A stretch of 35,369 nt of DNA, from contig DJGX01000023.1 of NCBI GenBank assembly GCA_002432865.1, forward strand, positions 21,565 through 56,933, written 5' to 3'. A program made the translations under genes and the position numbers. This document shows positions 25,223 to 33,723 of the stretch, piece by piece; position 1 is the stretch's first letter, and every line of letters starts with the position of its first letter. The DNA comes from Cloacimonetes bacterium UBA5835. GTDB lineage: Bacteria > Cloacimonadota > Cloacimonadia > Cloacimonadales > Cloacimonadaceae. The notes beneath the pieces are model-generated. The model made no database searches. It saw only the letters and a program-made list of their open reading frames with translations, and had not been told where the DNA came from.

Positions 25223-25492
25223 TAAAGAAAGGCTTCATCTATAACTTGTTTTGTTAGATACTCTTGCTGCAGCTACTAAGTATAGCCCTATTATCCCCTT
25301 GTATGCTTATTGAACTATAATTATTCGTAAAATCGGGGAATCAACCAAAACAAAGCAGTAAAACCTTCTTCCCCCTTAGTTACATACGGTGGAGATAAAA
25401 TAGAGCTTCTGGGGATTTTGCCCAGCAGCAGCACCACAATACCACGATAGCTACTAACCAGGAAGTAAGTAGAAAAACGGCAAAATTATGTC

Positions 25493-26122
25493 TTATTCTA
25501 ACCCTATAATTTTATGTAATTGTAAAGTTAATTTCGCTTTCACTCCATCCTCCAGCATCCATTTTGAAAGCTCTGAAGCGTTTAGAACTTCTGTAACTGG
25601 GGAAAAATGAATTGTCTTCACGGAAGGATTATGCTGCTTTATAAAGGATAAAGCAAACTTATAATCCACTTTATCAGTTATTACAAATTTTAGTTCATCC
25701 TGTGTGTTCAAAAATTGTAGGTTTGCTAATAAGAAACTATTTTCCATCCCGCTGCCAGGGGTTTTAACATCAACAATTTTAATAACATAATCCGGAACAT
25801 TGTTAATAGAAATTGAACCATTGGTTTCCAGCAAAATATCATACTTGGCATTATGTAAAGCTTCAAATAATGCATCTATATCTTCCTGAAAAAGTGGTTC
25901 TCCTCCAGTTATTTCAGTCAGCGAACAAGGGTATTTTTTTATCTGCTCAAGTATGGAACTGATAGCCCTCGATTTACCTTTGCCAAAGGCATATTGAGTA
26001 TCACAGTAAGAACACCGTAAATTGCACTCCGATAAGCGGATAAAAATACAGGGATAACCACTGTAAGTTGATTCTCCCTGTAAAGAATAGAAAATATCCG
26101 TTACATTCAAATGTTTTTCCAT
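25493..26122 (-). CDS. queE: 7-carboxy-7-deazaguanine synthase
   Basis: This 209-residue radical SAM protein matches QueE, which contracts carboxytetrahydropterin to the 7-deazaguanine core of queuosine. Evidence: the N-terminal substrate segment DIFYSLQGESTYSGYPCIFIRLSECNLRC, the cluster motif CNLRCSYC (Cys33, Cys37, Cys40) followed by DTQYAF, ITGGEPLFQ, and LETNGS. Length and order are typical. It is transcribed towards thiS and is not obviously in an operon; QueC, QueD and QueF are not in the window. A TATAAT on the minus strand at 26135-26140 lies too close to the start to be used with the ribosome binding site. I do not recognise a preQ1 riboswitch upstream. Confidence 0.92.
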   Translation of the reverse strand: MEKHLNVTDIFYSLQGESTYSGYPCIFIRLSECNLRCSYCDTQYAFGKGKSRAISSILEQIKKYPCSLTEITGGEPLFQEDIDALFEALHNAKYDILLETNGSISINNVPDYVIKIVDVKTPGSGMENSFLLANLQFLNTQDELKFVITDKVDYKFALSFIKQHNPSVKTIHFSPVTEVLNASELSKWMLEDGVKAKLTLQLHKIIGLE

Positions 26123-26284
26123 TTGTTTATCCTTATTATATGTCAGCAGAAATATGATAAAATGAGAACAACCAAATCTCGATGGTTATTCAAAAATAAA
26201 GACAACCCTTATTTCCCAGATATGGTAGAACGGAAATGAACAAACATTTAGTAATTTCCGGGATCGAACAAAAGTAAGAACTCC

Positions 26285-27496
26285 CTAAAAAGGTAAATAG
26301 GGAAAATCTTTATGATATCCCAAAACTTCATCAATTTGCTCATTCAGGTCTATCGGATCATCTATCACGAATTTTTCTTTATTGCCGGTTCGGAAAGTAG
26401 TATATTTATCTTCATCCAAATTTAGAAGTTCCATCCATTCACTATCCCCAAAACGAGGAATACCATCTACCAATAAAAGCTGAATAGTAGAAGCTTCCAT
26501 TGTGTATAAATTATCAAAAGGATCGCGGTCAATCTTATCCACCAACAATAAATTATTGCATTTATCGGGATTAATAGAAGCATAGTCTTTTCCCAGGTAT
26601 AAAGCTTTAGCTGCATTTTCCGTTGCCATCCGATAAATCTCTTTTACAGGTATAAAAGGAAAATGTTCTCTAATCGTTAAAAACTCTGCTATCAGATTTA
26701 TTCCTCCAGACATAGTGGAATCTGTTCCGATACATACATTTACCTTATTGGCAAGAGCAGCTTCAATTTTTAAAGTATCACCAATTAAATAAAAATTGGA
26801 GGAAGGACACCAACATATTGAAGCTCCAGCTTTGGCAATATCAGCTATTTCATCTTCCTGTAAAGCAATACAATGAATAAATAGCGAATTTTCTTTCAGC
26901 AGACCAAGCTTTCTTACTTCCGCAAATTCTAACTTGCTTACTTCATCAATTCCTTCTGCTAAATGAACAATAAAAGGCATTTTACCTTGGGTAAGCTGCA
27001 TTTCTTTTTGAGGGTTTTCTCCGCCCCACCAATTACCAAGAGTTATAGAATGACACTGTCTGAAATTTTTGGTAACTATTATTGGCATCGCTTTGTAATA
27101 GGCGTCAACTTGAAGCGGAGAATGATCTTGAACAACACTGCAACCACAAAATAAATTTTTGTACGCACCCAGTTGTGCTAAAAGAAGAGCATTGGGTTCT
27201 TCCAAATGAAAGTTTCCATCATTATTCCAGAAAAGATCGCGTTCTCGAAAAGCAAAAGAATCTTTCATATCTTCCACCCAAATATGAGAATTTTGATAGG
27301 GACGATGATCTCCTGCTCTTGGAACCCAGTTACCGATCAAATGGTCATGAGAATTGATAAGAGGAATATAAGCAATCGCATCAGGAAAATCCTGATGCAA
27401 TTCTAACTCCTGAAAAGGAGTTCCCCAAAGATGTAAATCAACTCCCTGTTCCACTCGATCAGGATTTATAACACTGATCGAAGGCCTGATAGTCAT
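26285..27496 (-). CDS. Amidohydrolase-superfamily hydrolase (deaminase-like)
   Basis: This 403-residue protein has the metal-site pattern of cytosine/guanine deaminase-like amidohydrolases: NSHDHL (His50, His52), FIVHLAEGIDE, LFIHCIALQEDE and GTDSTMSGG. The TIM-barrel order is intact. The substrate is not evident; purine, pterin and aminoacyl ring deaminations are all possible. Its start overlaps the stop of the ferredoxin-EtfA gene (ATGA, 27493-27496), so the two are translationally coupled. That pairing is unusual and may hint at a specific catabolic route. Confidence 0.75.
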   Translation of the reverse strand: MTIRPSISVINPDRVEQGVDLHLWGTPFQELELHQDFPDAIAYIPLINSHDHLIGNWVPRAGDHRPYQNSHIWVEDMKDSFAFRERDLFWNNDGNFHLEEPNALLLAQLGAYKNLFCGCSVVQDHSPLQVDAYYKAMPIIVTKNFRQCHSITLGNWWGGENPQKEMQLTQGKMPFIVHLAEGIDEVSKLEFAEVRKLGLLKENSLFIHCIALQEDEIADIAKAGASICWCPSSNFYLIGDTLKIEAALANKVNVCIGTDSTMSGGINLIAEFLTIREHFPFIPVKEIYRMATENAAKALYLGKDYASINPDKCNNLLLVDKIDRDPFDNLYTMEASTIQLLLVDGIPRFGDSEWMELLNLDEDKYTTFRTGNKEKFVIDDPIDLNEQIDEVLGYHKDFPYLPF

Positions 27497-28683
27497 ACTC
27501 TTTGTTCTTTTATCCTTTTAGTTAGTTTGGGAACTATTTCAAAAAGATCTCCAACTATACCTAAATCTGCTACTTTGAATATAGGTGCATCAGGATCTTT
27601 GTTGATAGCAATAATATAATCAGAACTGGACATTCCGGCAAGGTGCTGTATTGCTCCACTAATTCCAACAGCGATATATATCAAGGGTTTAACAGTTTTT
27701 CCTGTCTGGCCAACTTGATGGGAATATGCTATCCATTCTGAATCTACAGCAGCTCTGGAAGCTCCAACTGCTCCACCTAAAGCATTTGCCAGCTCTTCAA
27801 TTAAGGCAAAATTCTTGGATTCTTTCAATCCCCGCCCTCCGGAAACAATAATATTGGCTTCAGTGATATTGATTAAATTGGTCTTCTCTTTTTCAAAACC
27901 AAGCCAAACAGTTCGCTCTTCATCCAAATCAAAATTAACCTGTTCTTGAATTACAATTCCATTGCGAGAATCATCTCTGGGGATTGGATTCATAACTTTA
28001 TGACGGACAGTAGCCATCTGAGGACGATGATTAGCTGTTCTTATAGTAGCCATTATATTTCCACCAAAAGCAGGACGCGTTTGTAATAAATCGCCTGTAT
28101 CAGGATCTATGGAAAGGCCTGTACAATCAGCAGTTAAACCAGTATGTAAATTAATTGATACTCTGGGAATAAAACTACGCCCAATAACTGTTGCACCAGC
28201 TAAAGTTACTGAGGGCTTATATTTAAGAGCAAGCTCCGTAAAAGCTTTAGCATAAAACTCATCACGAAAATGCTTTAAAGCAGGATCATCAACAATAATA
28301 ACTTGATCTGCTCCAAAAGCAATTAATTCGGATGATAACGATTCTATCTGATGTCCTAAAAGAACAGCTGAAAGCTCAGCACTAAGTTCATCGGCAAGTT
28401 CGCGACCCTTTCCTAAAAGTTCAAAAACAACAGGAGCTATTACTCCATCACGCTGTTCAGCAAAAACCCAAACTCCGTTGTATTCCCTTTTATCAATTGC
28501 TTCGGATTTTGCTTTACGTAATAAAATTGCTTCAAAAGGACAGGTAGAAACACAGGCACCGCATAAAATACATTTGTCCGGGTTTATAACAGCAATTTTG
28601 TCTTCAATTTTTATGGCATCGTATGCACAGGCAAGTAAACAAGCACCGCAACCGACACATTTGTCTATTAACACTTCAATCAT
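27493..28683 (-). CDS. etfA: Electron transfer flavoprotein alpha subunit with N-terminal ferredoxin domain
   Basis: This 396-residue protein starts with a two-cluster ferredoxin domain: Cys9, 12, 15, 19 (CVGCGACLLAC) and Cys38, 41, 44, 48 (CILCGACVSTC). The EtfA N-terminal domain follows (from about 68), then the FAD domain with GASRAAVDSEWIAYSHQVGQTGKTVKPLIYIAVGISGAIQH and INKDPDAPIFKVADLGIVGD. Such ferredoxin-EtfA fusions occur in anaerobes, including caffeyl-CoA reductase systems, and may pass electrons between acyl-CoA dehydrogenases and ferredoxin. EtfB normally sits directly upstream, but here there is only gene-poor DNA before it and an amidohydrolase gene after it. AGGAGA precedes ATG 28683. 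It could serve the butyrate branch of lysine fermentation, whose genes start 770 bases away, but that is inference. Confidence 0.9.
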   Translation of the reverse strand: MIEVLIDKCVGCGACLLACAYDAIKIEDKIAVINPDKCILCGACVSTCPFEAILLRKAKSEAIDKREYNGVWVFAEQRDGVIAPVVFELLGKGRELADELSAELSAVLLGHQIESLSSELIAFGADQVIIVDDPALKHFRDEFYAKAFTELALKYKPSVTLAGATVIGRSFIPRVSINLHTGLTADCTGLSIDPDTGDLLQTRPAFGGNIMATIRTANHRPQMATVRHKVMNPIPRDDSRNGIVIQEQVNFDLDEERTVWLGFEKEKTNLINITEANIIVSGGRGLKESKNFALIEELANALGGAVGASRAAVDSEWIAYSHQVGQTGKTVKPLIYIAVGISGAIQHLAGMSSSDYIIAINKDPDAPIFKVADLGIVGDLFEIVPKLTKRIKEQRV

Positions 28684-28835
28684 AAATATTCTCCTACTTT
28701 GTATTCATTTTTTAATCGATAAATTCTGTCAAGTACAAAGTGAGAACAAAAAAAAGGTGGAAAAGTAAACAAGAGGATTATGATGGGCTTAATCTAAAAT
28801 CAGATAGATGAGTTACAATCTTTTCTCATCATATT

Positions 28836-29006
28836 TTATTCGAAATCAATTATTAACTGATCCAGATAAGCATTAATGCGTCTGTTACATAACTCAATAT
28901 ATGCAGGTTCAATTTCATAACCAGCAAAATTTCTTTTTAATTTTCTTGCTTTATCTGTCAAGTAAAGAAGTAGAATTAAATGACTCCTTGGAATTGATAG
29001 TAGCGT
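28836..29006 (-). pseudogene. C-terminal remnant of a DNA methyltransferase
   Basis: The minus strand has a 56-codon open stretch bounded upstream by a stop, with no start codon. It ends KRNFAGYEIEPAYIEL and CNRRINAYLDQLIIDFE before a TAA. The R.F.GYEI.P.YI....RI pattern is characteristic of the last part of N4-cytosine/N6-adenine DNA methyltransferases, following the usual 'GSGTT' motif. The catalytic and SAM-binding parts are absent, so this is a fragment. It lies downstream of an RloB-like fragment on the same strand, as expected for a decayed restriction or defence locus. Confidence 0.55.
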
Positions 29007-29011
29007 TTACT

Positions 29012-29193
29012 TTAGTGGAGTTCATCCCAAATTTGGATTAATTGGTGCATTTGAGTGTAGGAATAATCTTCATTTTTTATTCTATTTTTTTTAAACAGGT
29101 TAAATATTCTTTTTCAGTTTCGCCTTCACAGAAACATAATATGGTATTTTTGAATGATTTCTTTGGTCTATTTGCCCTTCGTTTCATTTTCAT
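29012..29193 (-). pseudogene. RloB-like remnant, frameshifted and internally shortened
   Basis: ATG 29193 (or 29187) opens a 38-codon frame, MKMKRRANRPKKSF followed by KNTILCFCEGETEKEYL and a stop. The '(I/L)..CEGETE..Y' pattern is the TOPRIM-like N-terminus of RloB proteins, which are about 200 residues long. A run of eight A's (29085-29092 as T's on the plus strand) precedes the stop. One extra base there would continue the frame as KKNRIKNEDYSYTQMHQL, then IQIWDELH, to a stop at 29012. Even so the product would be only about 60 residues, so a large internal part is missing. The start overlaps the end of an ATPase-like fragment. Confidence 0.5.
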
Positions 29194-29311
29194 CCTCCAA
29201 GAGAGTCGTTCCCAGATTGGGTAAGCCGCCAATCAATCCTTTTCTGTAAATACTTTCTATGGAATGTTCTTTTCGGACTGGATATTCAGATTGGTTATCA
29301 AGTTTGCGTTG
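29168..29311 (-). pseudogene. C-terminal remnant of an AAA15/RloA-like ATPase
   Basis: This is the last part of a minus-strand open frame. It ends YPVRKEHSIESIYRKGLIGG, then LPNLGTTLLEDENETKGK and a stop. The R(K/x)...IE..Y..G..GG(L/V)P pattern resembles the C-termini of AAA15-type ATPases that pair with RloB. The ATPase motifs would lie further upstream, where kdd now begins, so only the tail survives. It overlaps the RloB-like start by 26 bases, as in an intact operon. Confidence 0.45.
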
Positions 29312-29450
29312 ATAGTTGCAAGAGATTATGGGACTTGCCAGAAGTTGATCTATACAAAAGGATTGACAGCAAGGGCAAATATAAAAAAGTGGAAATTCAT
29401 AGTTAACATAAATATAAATAATAAGATAGACATTCAAAGAGGAGAAGAAA

Positions 29451-30509
29451 ATGAAAAGTAATGGATGTAGATATGGAACGCATAGGGTAATTGAACCCAA
29501 AGATGTTTTACCGCAACCCGCAAAGGTTTTAAATAACGATATGAGCGAAATTTGGGACAACGAAATGCTGATTGATGTGATTCGTTTAAATATTGATTCT
29601 GCTTCTTTTCATCAGATTAAAAATAAGCTCATTGCTAAGGGTTTTACAGATTTGGAAAAGGCATTTGCGGAACATGCTATTGACCTTCTTAATAGAACTG
29701 GTAAACACAAAAACGAAGATACCGGTTCTGGCGGAATGCTAATTGGCAGAGTTGCTGCCATTGGGGATAAGTTTGAAATGAAAGAAGAAGTGAAAGTTGG
29801 AGATAAAATTGCCTCTCTGGTTTCGCTTTCGCTAACTCCTCTCAAAATAAACAAAGTGAAAAAAGTTCTGCTGGATAAGGATCAAATGGAAATTGAAGGT
29901 CAGGCAATTCTTTTCAGCAGTGGTATTTATGCCAAGCTACCAGATGATTTGGATGAAAATTTGGCACTTTCCGTTTTGGATGTTGCAGGCGCTCCAGCTC
30001 AAGTTGAGCGTTTAGTAAAGCCGGGAGATACAGTTGTAATTATTGGTGCTAATGGGAAAAGCGGAATTTTATGCAATGCCGTGGCTAAAGAGCGGGCAGG
30101 AATTTGCGGAAAAGTTATTGGGGTTGTGCGTAAAGAAAGTTATATACCTACTTGTAAGACAACTGGTTGTGACGAAGTTATTCTAGCCAGCGCTACGGAT
30201 GCCATCACTATTCAAAAAGAGGTCTCGCGTTTAACTAATGGTAAAATGGCAGATGTAGTTATCAATGTAGTGAATACGGAAGATACTGAATTGCCAAGTA
30301 TTATGGCAGCCAGAGAACGTGGTTTGGTCTATTTTTTCTCTATGGCTACTTCTTTTACCAAAGCAGCTTTAGGTGCGGAAGGTATTGGTGCTGATGTAGA
30401 TATGATGATTGGCAATGGTTATGCTAAACATCATTCTGAGATTGCATTGGATTTACTAAGGCGTAATCCTGTTTTAATGAAGATTTTTAAAGAACGCTAT
30501 GCGGAATAA
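29451..30509 (+). CDS. kdd: L-erythro-3,5-diaminohexanoate dehydrogenase
   Basis: This 352-residue NAD-dependent enzyme oxidatively deaminates 3,5-diaminohexanoate to 5-amino-3-oxohexanoate in lysine fermentation. The N-terminus (GTHRVIEPKDVLPQPAKVLNN) and the region DLLNRTGKHKNEDTGSGGMLIG match the family as I know it. A Rossmann loop IIGANGKSGILCNAVAKE lies near 200-215. Length is typical. GAGGAG sits well before ATG 29451. kamA starts 14 bases later, which strongly supports the assignment. The enzyme acts after the lysine 5,6-aminomutase step; the genes for that enzyme (kamD, kamE) and for kce/kal are not in the window. Confidence 0.9.
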   Translation: MKSNGCRYGTHRVIEPKDVLPQPAKVLNNDMSEIWDNEMLIDVIRLNIDSASFHQIKNKLIAKGFTDLEKAFAEHAIDLLNRTGKHKNEDTGSGGMLIGRVAAIGDKFEMKEEVKVGDKIASLVSLSLTPLKINKVKKVLLDKDQMEIEGQAILFSSGIYAKLPDDLDENLALSVLDVAGAPAQVERLVKPGDTVVIIGANGKSGILCNAVAKERAGICGKVIGVVRKESYIPTCKTTGCDEVILASATDAITIQKEVSRLTNGKMADVVINVVNTEDTELPSIMAARERGLVYFFSMATSFTKAALGAEGIGADVDMMIGNGYAKHHSEIALDLLRRNPVLMKIFKERYAE

Positions 30510-30523
30510 GAAAAGAGGACAAA

Positions 30524-31774
30524 ATGAGCAAGATAATTGATCTTAAAAACACTGCCACTCCAGATGAATGGAATGACTGGCATTGGCAGATAAAAAATCG
30601 GATAACATCTTATGAACAATTAGCTAAATATATTGAACTTCAACCCGAGGAAGAAGCCGTTTTCAAAGATAAAGCATTTTCTTTTCGGATGGCTATCACT
30701 CCTCATTATCTTTCTTTGATTGACCAGAGCAATCCTTATGATCCAATTCGTTTACAGGCAATTCCGCGGATTGCGGAAAGCCATATTTCATCTTCTGATA
30801 TGGCAGATCCTTTAAGTGAAGATGCTGATGCTCCGGTTCCTGGAATGACTCATCGCTATCCAGATCGGGTTTTGCTTTTGCTTACAGATCAATGTGCTAT
30901 GTATTGTAGACATTGTACCCGCCGGAGAAAAGCAGGTGAATATGATGCCCCAATGCCCAAAGAAAATGTGGATAAGGCATTGGACTATATAAAAGAGCAT
31001 AAGGAAGTGCGCGATGTTATTTTAAGTGGAGGCGATCCTCTCACTTTAAGTGATGAGCGTTTAGATGATATATTAAATAAACTGAGTAAAATTGAGCATA
31101 TTGAAATTGTGCGTTTGGGAACAAGAACTCCGGTGGTTTTACCGCAACGCTTTACTGATTCACTTTTAACGATCCTTAAAAAGTATAAATTTGTGTGGCT
31201 GAATACGCATTTTAATCATCCTAATGAGCTTAGTGAGGACTCCTGTAAAGCACTTGCCAAAATTGCTGAAACAGGGATTCCGATGGGTAATCAATCCGTT
31301 TTACTAAAAGGGATAAATGATAATGTGGATGTAATGAAAGCACTGGTGCATAAACTGGTTAAAAACAGAGTTCGTCCCTATTATATTTATCAATGTGATC
31401 TTTCTGAAGGGATCAGTCATTTTCGAACTCCCATATCCAAAGGTATTGAAATAATAGAAAGTTTGCGTGGCCATACTTCCGGATTATGCATTCCAACTTA
31501 TGTTGTAGATGCTCCTGGAGGCGGAGGAAAGATTCCTGTTATGCCCAATTATGTAATCTCTCAGATGCCTGGAAGAGTTATTTTGCGGAACTATGAAGGT
31601 TTTATTACTTCATACACAGAACCCGAATTCGCTATACAAGATGAAAGTAAATATCGTGAACTTTGCGCTGATGAATATAAATCTACCGAAGGAATTATGT
31701 CTTTAATGCGGGGTAAAAAAGTAGCGATCGGACCTGCAGGGACAAAGCGTCATCAGCGTCGTAACCATCAATAG
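30524..31774 (+). CDS. kamA: Lysine 2,3-aminomutase
   Basis: This 416-residue radical SAM/PLP enzyme converts L-lysine to L-beta-lysine, the first step of the pathway. The cluster motif is CAMYCRHC (Cys124, Cys128, Cys131) followed by TRRRKAG. The PLP lysine is Lys336 in DAPGGGGKIPV, very close to its position in the Clostridium subterminale enzyme. Segments such as VILSGGDPLTLSD, HFNHPNEL and NQSVLLKGIND are family hallmarks. Full length of the anaerobe type. Shorter EpmB-type relatives act on EF-P, but the neighbours kdd and kamB-like favour catabolism. AGAGGAC precedes the ATG. Confidence 0.96.
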   Translation: MSKIIDLKNTATPDEWNDWHWQIKNRITSYEQLAKYIELQPEEEAVFKDKAFSFRMAITPHYLSLIDQSNPYDPIRLQAIPRIAESHISSSDMADPLSEDADAPVPGMTHRYPDRVLLLLTDQCAMYCRHCTRRRKAGEYDAPMPKENVDKALDYIKEHKEVRDVILSGGDPLTLSDERLDDILNKLSKIEHIEIVRLGTRTPVVLPQRFTDSLLTILKKYKFVWLNTHFNHPNELSEDSCKALAKIAETGIPMGNQSVLLKGINDNVDVMKALVHKLVKNRVRPYYIYQCDLSEGISHFRTPISKGIEIIESLRGHTSGLCIPTYVVDAPGGGGKIPVMPNYVISQMPGRVILRNYEGFITSYTEPEFAIQDESKYRELCADEYKSTEGIMSLMRGKKVAIGPAGTKRHQRRNHQ

Positions 31775-31782
31775 GAGCTTTT

Positions 31783-32778
31783 TTGGAGTTTTCCTGGATT
31801 TCCGCTAAGCGTTGTATTAATATAGCGATTGTGGGAATCTGCAAAAATGCTGGAAAAACCACTGTCTTGAATTACATTGTGGAAAACTATCCCCATAAAT
31901 GGGGAATTTTAAGTACAGGACGCGATGGGGAGACGGAAGATACACTTTACAAAACTCCCAAGCCGAAAGTGAAATTACCTGCTGGTTGTCTTTTTTGTGC
32001 TGATGCAAAAACCCTTGTTCAACAGGGCTCTGGCATTAGTATTTTGGCTAAAACAAAATGGCAAAGCGGAGGCAGGGAACTATGGATAGCCAAAAGCGAA
32101 ATTGATCTCGAAACCGAAATTACAGGTCCTGCTAATGTAAATGGACAGATTGCCTGTGCTGAACTATTCAAAAAATTAGGTGCTGCGAAAGTTTTGATAG
32201 ATGGTTCGCTGGACCGTAAATCTATTGTTTTAAGTGAAGCTATTGATGGTATAATCTTAGCCGCAGGAGCCAGTTTTGGTTCTCAACAGGCAATTATTGA
32301 TGAATTGCAACGCTTAATAACTTTATCCCAAATAGGAACTTACCATAGTTCTACTTTAAAAAAGCTTACTGAGCAGAATAAGATCCTGATAAAAAGCCAG
32401 AATAGATGGAAAACGACAGCTTTAGTATCGCTAATTGCCAACGAAACTAAACTGCTGGAATTTATAAACGAAATAAACAATCCCACTCACCTTTATATTC
32501 CAGGTGCCTATACAAGTAGTGTGAATAATAGATTGGGTAAGCATCTGAAAGGTATTCAACTTGTTTTTCGTCATCCAGAATGTATCAAGCTTAGCAACAT
32601 AGAACTTGAAGTGTTTTTAGAAGATCATAAACCGCTTTCTCTTATTCCTTTTAAGCTGAAAGCAATAGCTCTCAATTCACATGGAGTTGGCAGTAACGAA
32701 ATAGATGCTGATGAATTTCATCATAATTTACGGAGCGTCTTTAATAACTATCCCTTATTGGATGTGATGGAGATATAA
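31783..32778 (+). CDS. kamB: P-loop protein of the lysine fermentation cluster, probable KamB
   Basis: The product is 331 residues, starting with TTG 31783 after AGGAG (31773-31777, overlapping the kamA stop). The N-terminus has a Walker A motif GICKNAGKTT (18-27). A 'STGRDGE' segment and a GCLFCAD pair of cysteines (Cys69, Cys72) follow. The rest is unfamiliar, with no other clear motifs. In lysine-fermenting anaerobes kamB and kamC accompany kamA and are linked to reactivation of the B12-dependent lysine 5,6-aminomutase. I assign KamB by position and by the nucleotide-binding motif rather than by detailed similarity. It may instead be an uncharacterised GTPase. No kamC-like gene follows; a CDF transporter gene starts directly after its stop. 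Confidence 0.5.
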   Translation: MEFSWISAKRCINIAIVGICKNAGKTTVLNYIVENYPHKWGILSTGRDGETEDTLYKTPKPKVKLPAGCLFCADAKTLVQQGSGISILAKTKWQSGGRELWIAKSEIDLETEITGPANVNGQIACAELFKKLGAAKVLIDGSLDRKSIVLSEAIDGIILAAGASFGSQQAIIDELQRLITLSQIGTYHSSTLKKLTEQNKILIKSQNRWKTTALVSLIANETKLLEFINEINNPTHLYIPGAYTSSVNNRLGKHLKGIQLVFRHPECIKLSNIELEVFLEDHKPLSLIPFKLKAIALNSHGVGSNEIDADEFHHNLRSVFNNYPLLDVMEI

Positions 32779-33723
32779 ATGGCTGATCGTGATTCAATAA
32801 CTCGGGTAACTGTTAATTTGGGTTTATTCTCCAATATATTATTATCGATTATCAAAACTTGTGTAGGTATTTTTGGCCATAGTGCTGCTCTTTTAGCAGA
32901 TGGAATAAATTCCACCTCCGATGTTGTTTATTACATTGCAGTTAAGATATTTATGAAACAGGCTCAAAAACCTGCTGATGTAGAACATCCTTATGGCCAT
33001 CGTCAGTTGGAATCCATTTCTGCTATTGTAGTTGGTGCTTTTATCCTTACCACCGGAATTGCCATTTTTTGGGAATCCATTAATAAGGTCTATGACATCC
33101 TTTCCAAAATAGAAACTGGACATTCTGCTTCATCTTGGGCATTAGTTATTGCGATCTTTACCTTTTGCCTGAAAATTTTCCTATATACCTATACTCGTAA
33201 AAATATGCTTAAAACTAATAACCCAACTCTTAAAGCCTTGGCAAATGATCATCTGAATGACATAATGGCGTCCATAGCTGTAATTGTTGGCGTCTTATTA
33301 GGTCGGCTTGGTTATTATTGGATGGATCCAGCTGCCGGAGCAATTGTAGCAATATATATTATTAAAACAGGAATTGAAATTATTATGGAATCATCCAGGG
33401 AGCTTATGGATTATCTTCCAGACGAAGATTTTAGCCGTGAAATACGAACTGAAGCATTAGCTGTGGAAGGAGTTCGTAGTATTGAAGAACTTGGTATCCA
33501 TCGTTTTGGTCCTTATTATACTGTTAATATGACTATTACGGTAGATGGAGCGATAAGTGTAGATGATGGCAATAATATATCTGATAAAGTGGAAAAACGC
33601 TTGCTGGATAAATTCAGCAGTGGATTAAGGCAGGTTCATATACACTATCATCCTTACACCGAAAAGATTTCTCTTTCCAATAATCATCCGGAAAATAAAG
33701 AATCACAAGGAGTTAATATATGA
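32779..33723 (+). CDS. Cation diffusion facilitator (CDF) transporter
   Basis: This 314-residue inner-membrane protein has six predicted helices and a cytoplasmic C-terminal domain. Metal-site motifs are ALLADGINSTSD (Asp41, Asp48) in helix 2 and ANDHLNDIMAS in helix 5; the region HPYGHRQLESISA between helices 2 and 3 is a family hallmark. The C-terminal domain ends VHIHYHPY. CDF proteins export divalent metals (Zn, Mn, Fe or Co) against protons. The metal is not evident; the 'NDHLND' form is commoner in Mn/Fe-type members than in zinc ones, so zinc is not assumed. It starts directly at the previous stop and overlaps the peptidase gene by ATGA. Confidence 0.88.
   Translation: MADRDSITRVTVNLGLFSNILLSIIKTCVGIFGHSAALLADGINSTSDVVYYIAVKIFMKQAQKPADVEHPYGHRQLESISAIVVGAFILTTGIAIFWESINKVYDILSKIETGHSASSWALVIAIFTFCLKIFLYTYTRKNMLKTNNPTLKALANDHLNDIMASIAVIVGVLLGRLGYYWMDPAAGAIVAIYIIKTGIEIIMESSRELMDYLPDEDFSREIRTEALAVEGVRSIEELGIHRFGPYYTVNMTITVDGAISVDDGNNISDKVEKRLLDKFSSGLRQVHIHYHPYTEKISLSNNHPENKESQGVNI

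Larger units (their letters stand above)
28684..29450. other. 767-base gene-poor region between divergent operons, with gene remnants
   Basis: The region separates etfA (minus) and kdd (plus) and must hold both promoters. TTGACA hexamers occur on the minus strand near 28730 and on the plus strand at 29363-29368, but neither is followed by a convincing -10 box. Three minus-strand coding fragments lie in it at 28836-29006, 29012-29193 and 29168-29311; see those entries. The stretch 29312-29450 holds nothing I can identify beyond the GAGGAG ribosome binding site of kdd. Confidence 0.6.

Noticed and set aside
25409..25425. CTGGG/CCCAG hairpin between the convergent thiS and queE genes as a terminator
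   Set aside because: Five-base stem with a seven-base loop and no T-run directly after it on either strand.
26135..26140. TATAAT on the minus strand upstream of queE
   Set aside because: A start site there would leave about six bases of leader and remove the ribosome binding site.
29042..29224. Plus-strand 60-codon ORF in the kdd upstream region
   Set aside because: It is the antisense shadow of the RloB-like and ATPase-like minus-strand remnants.
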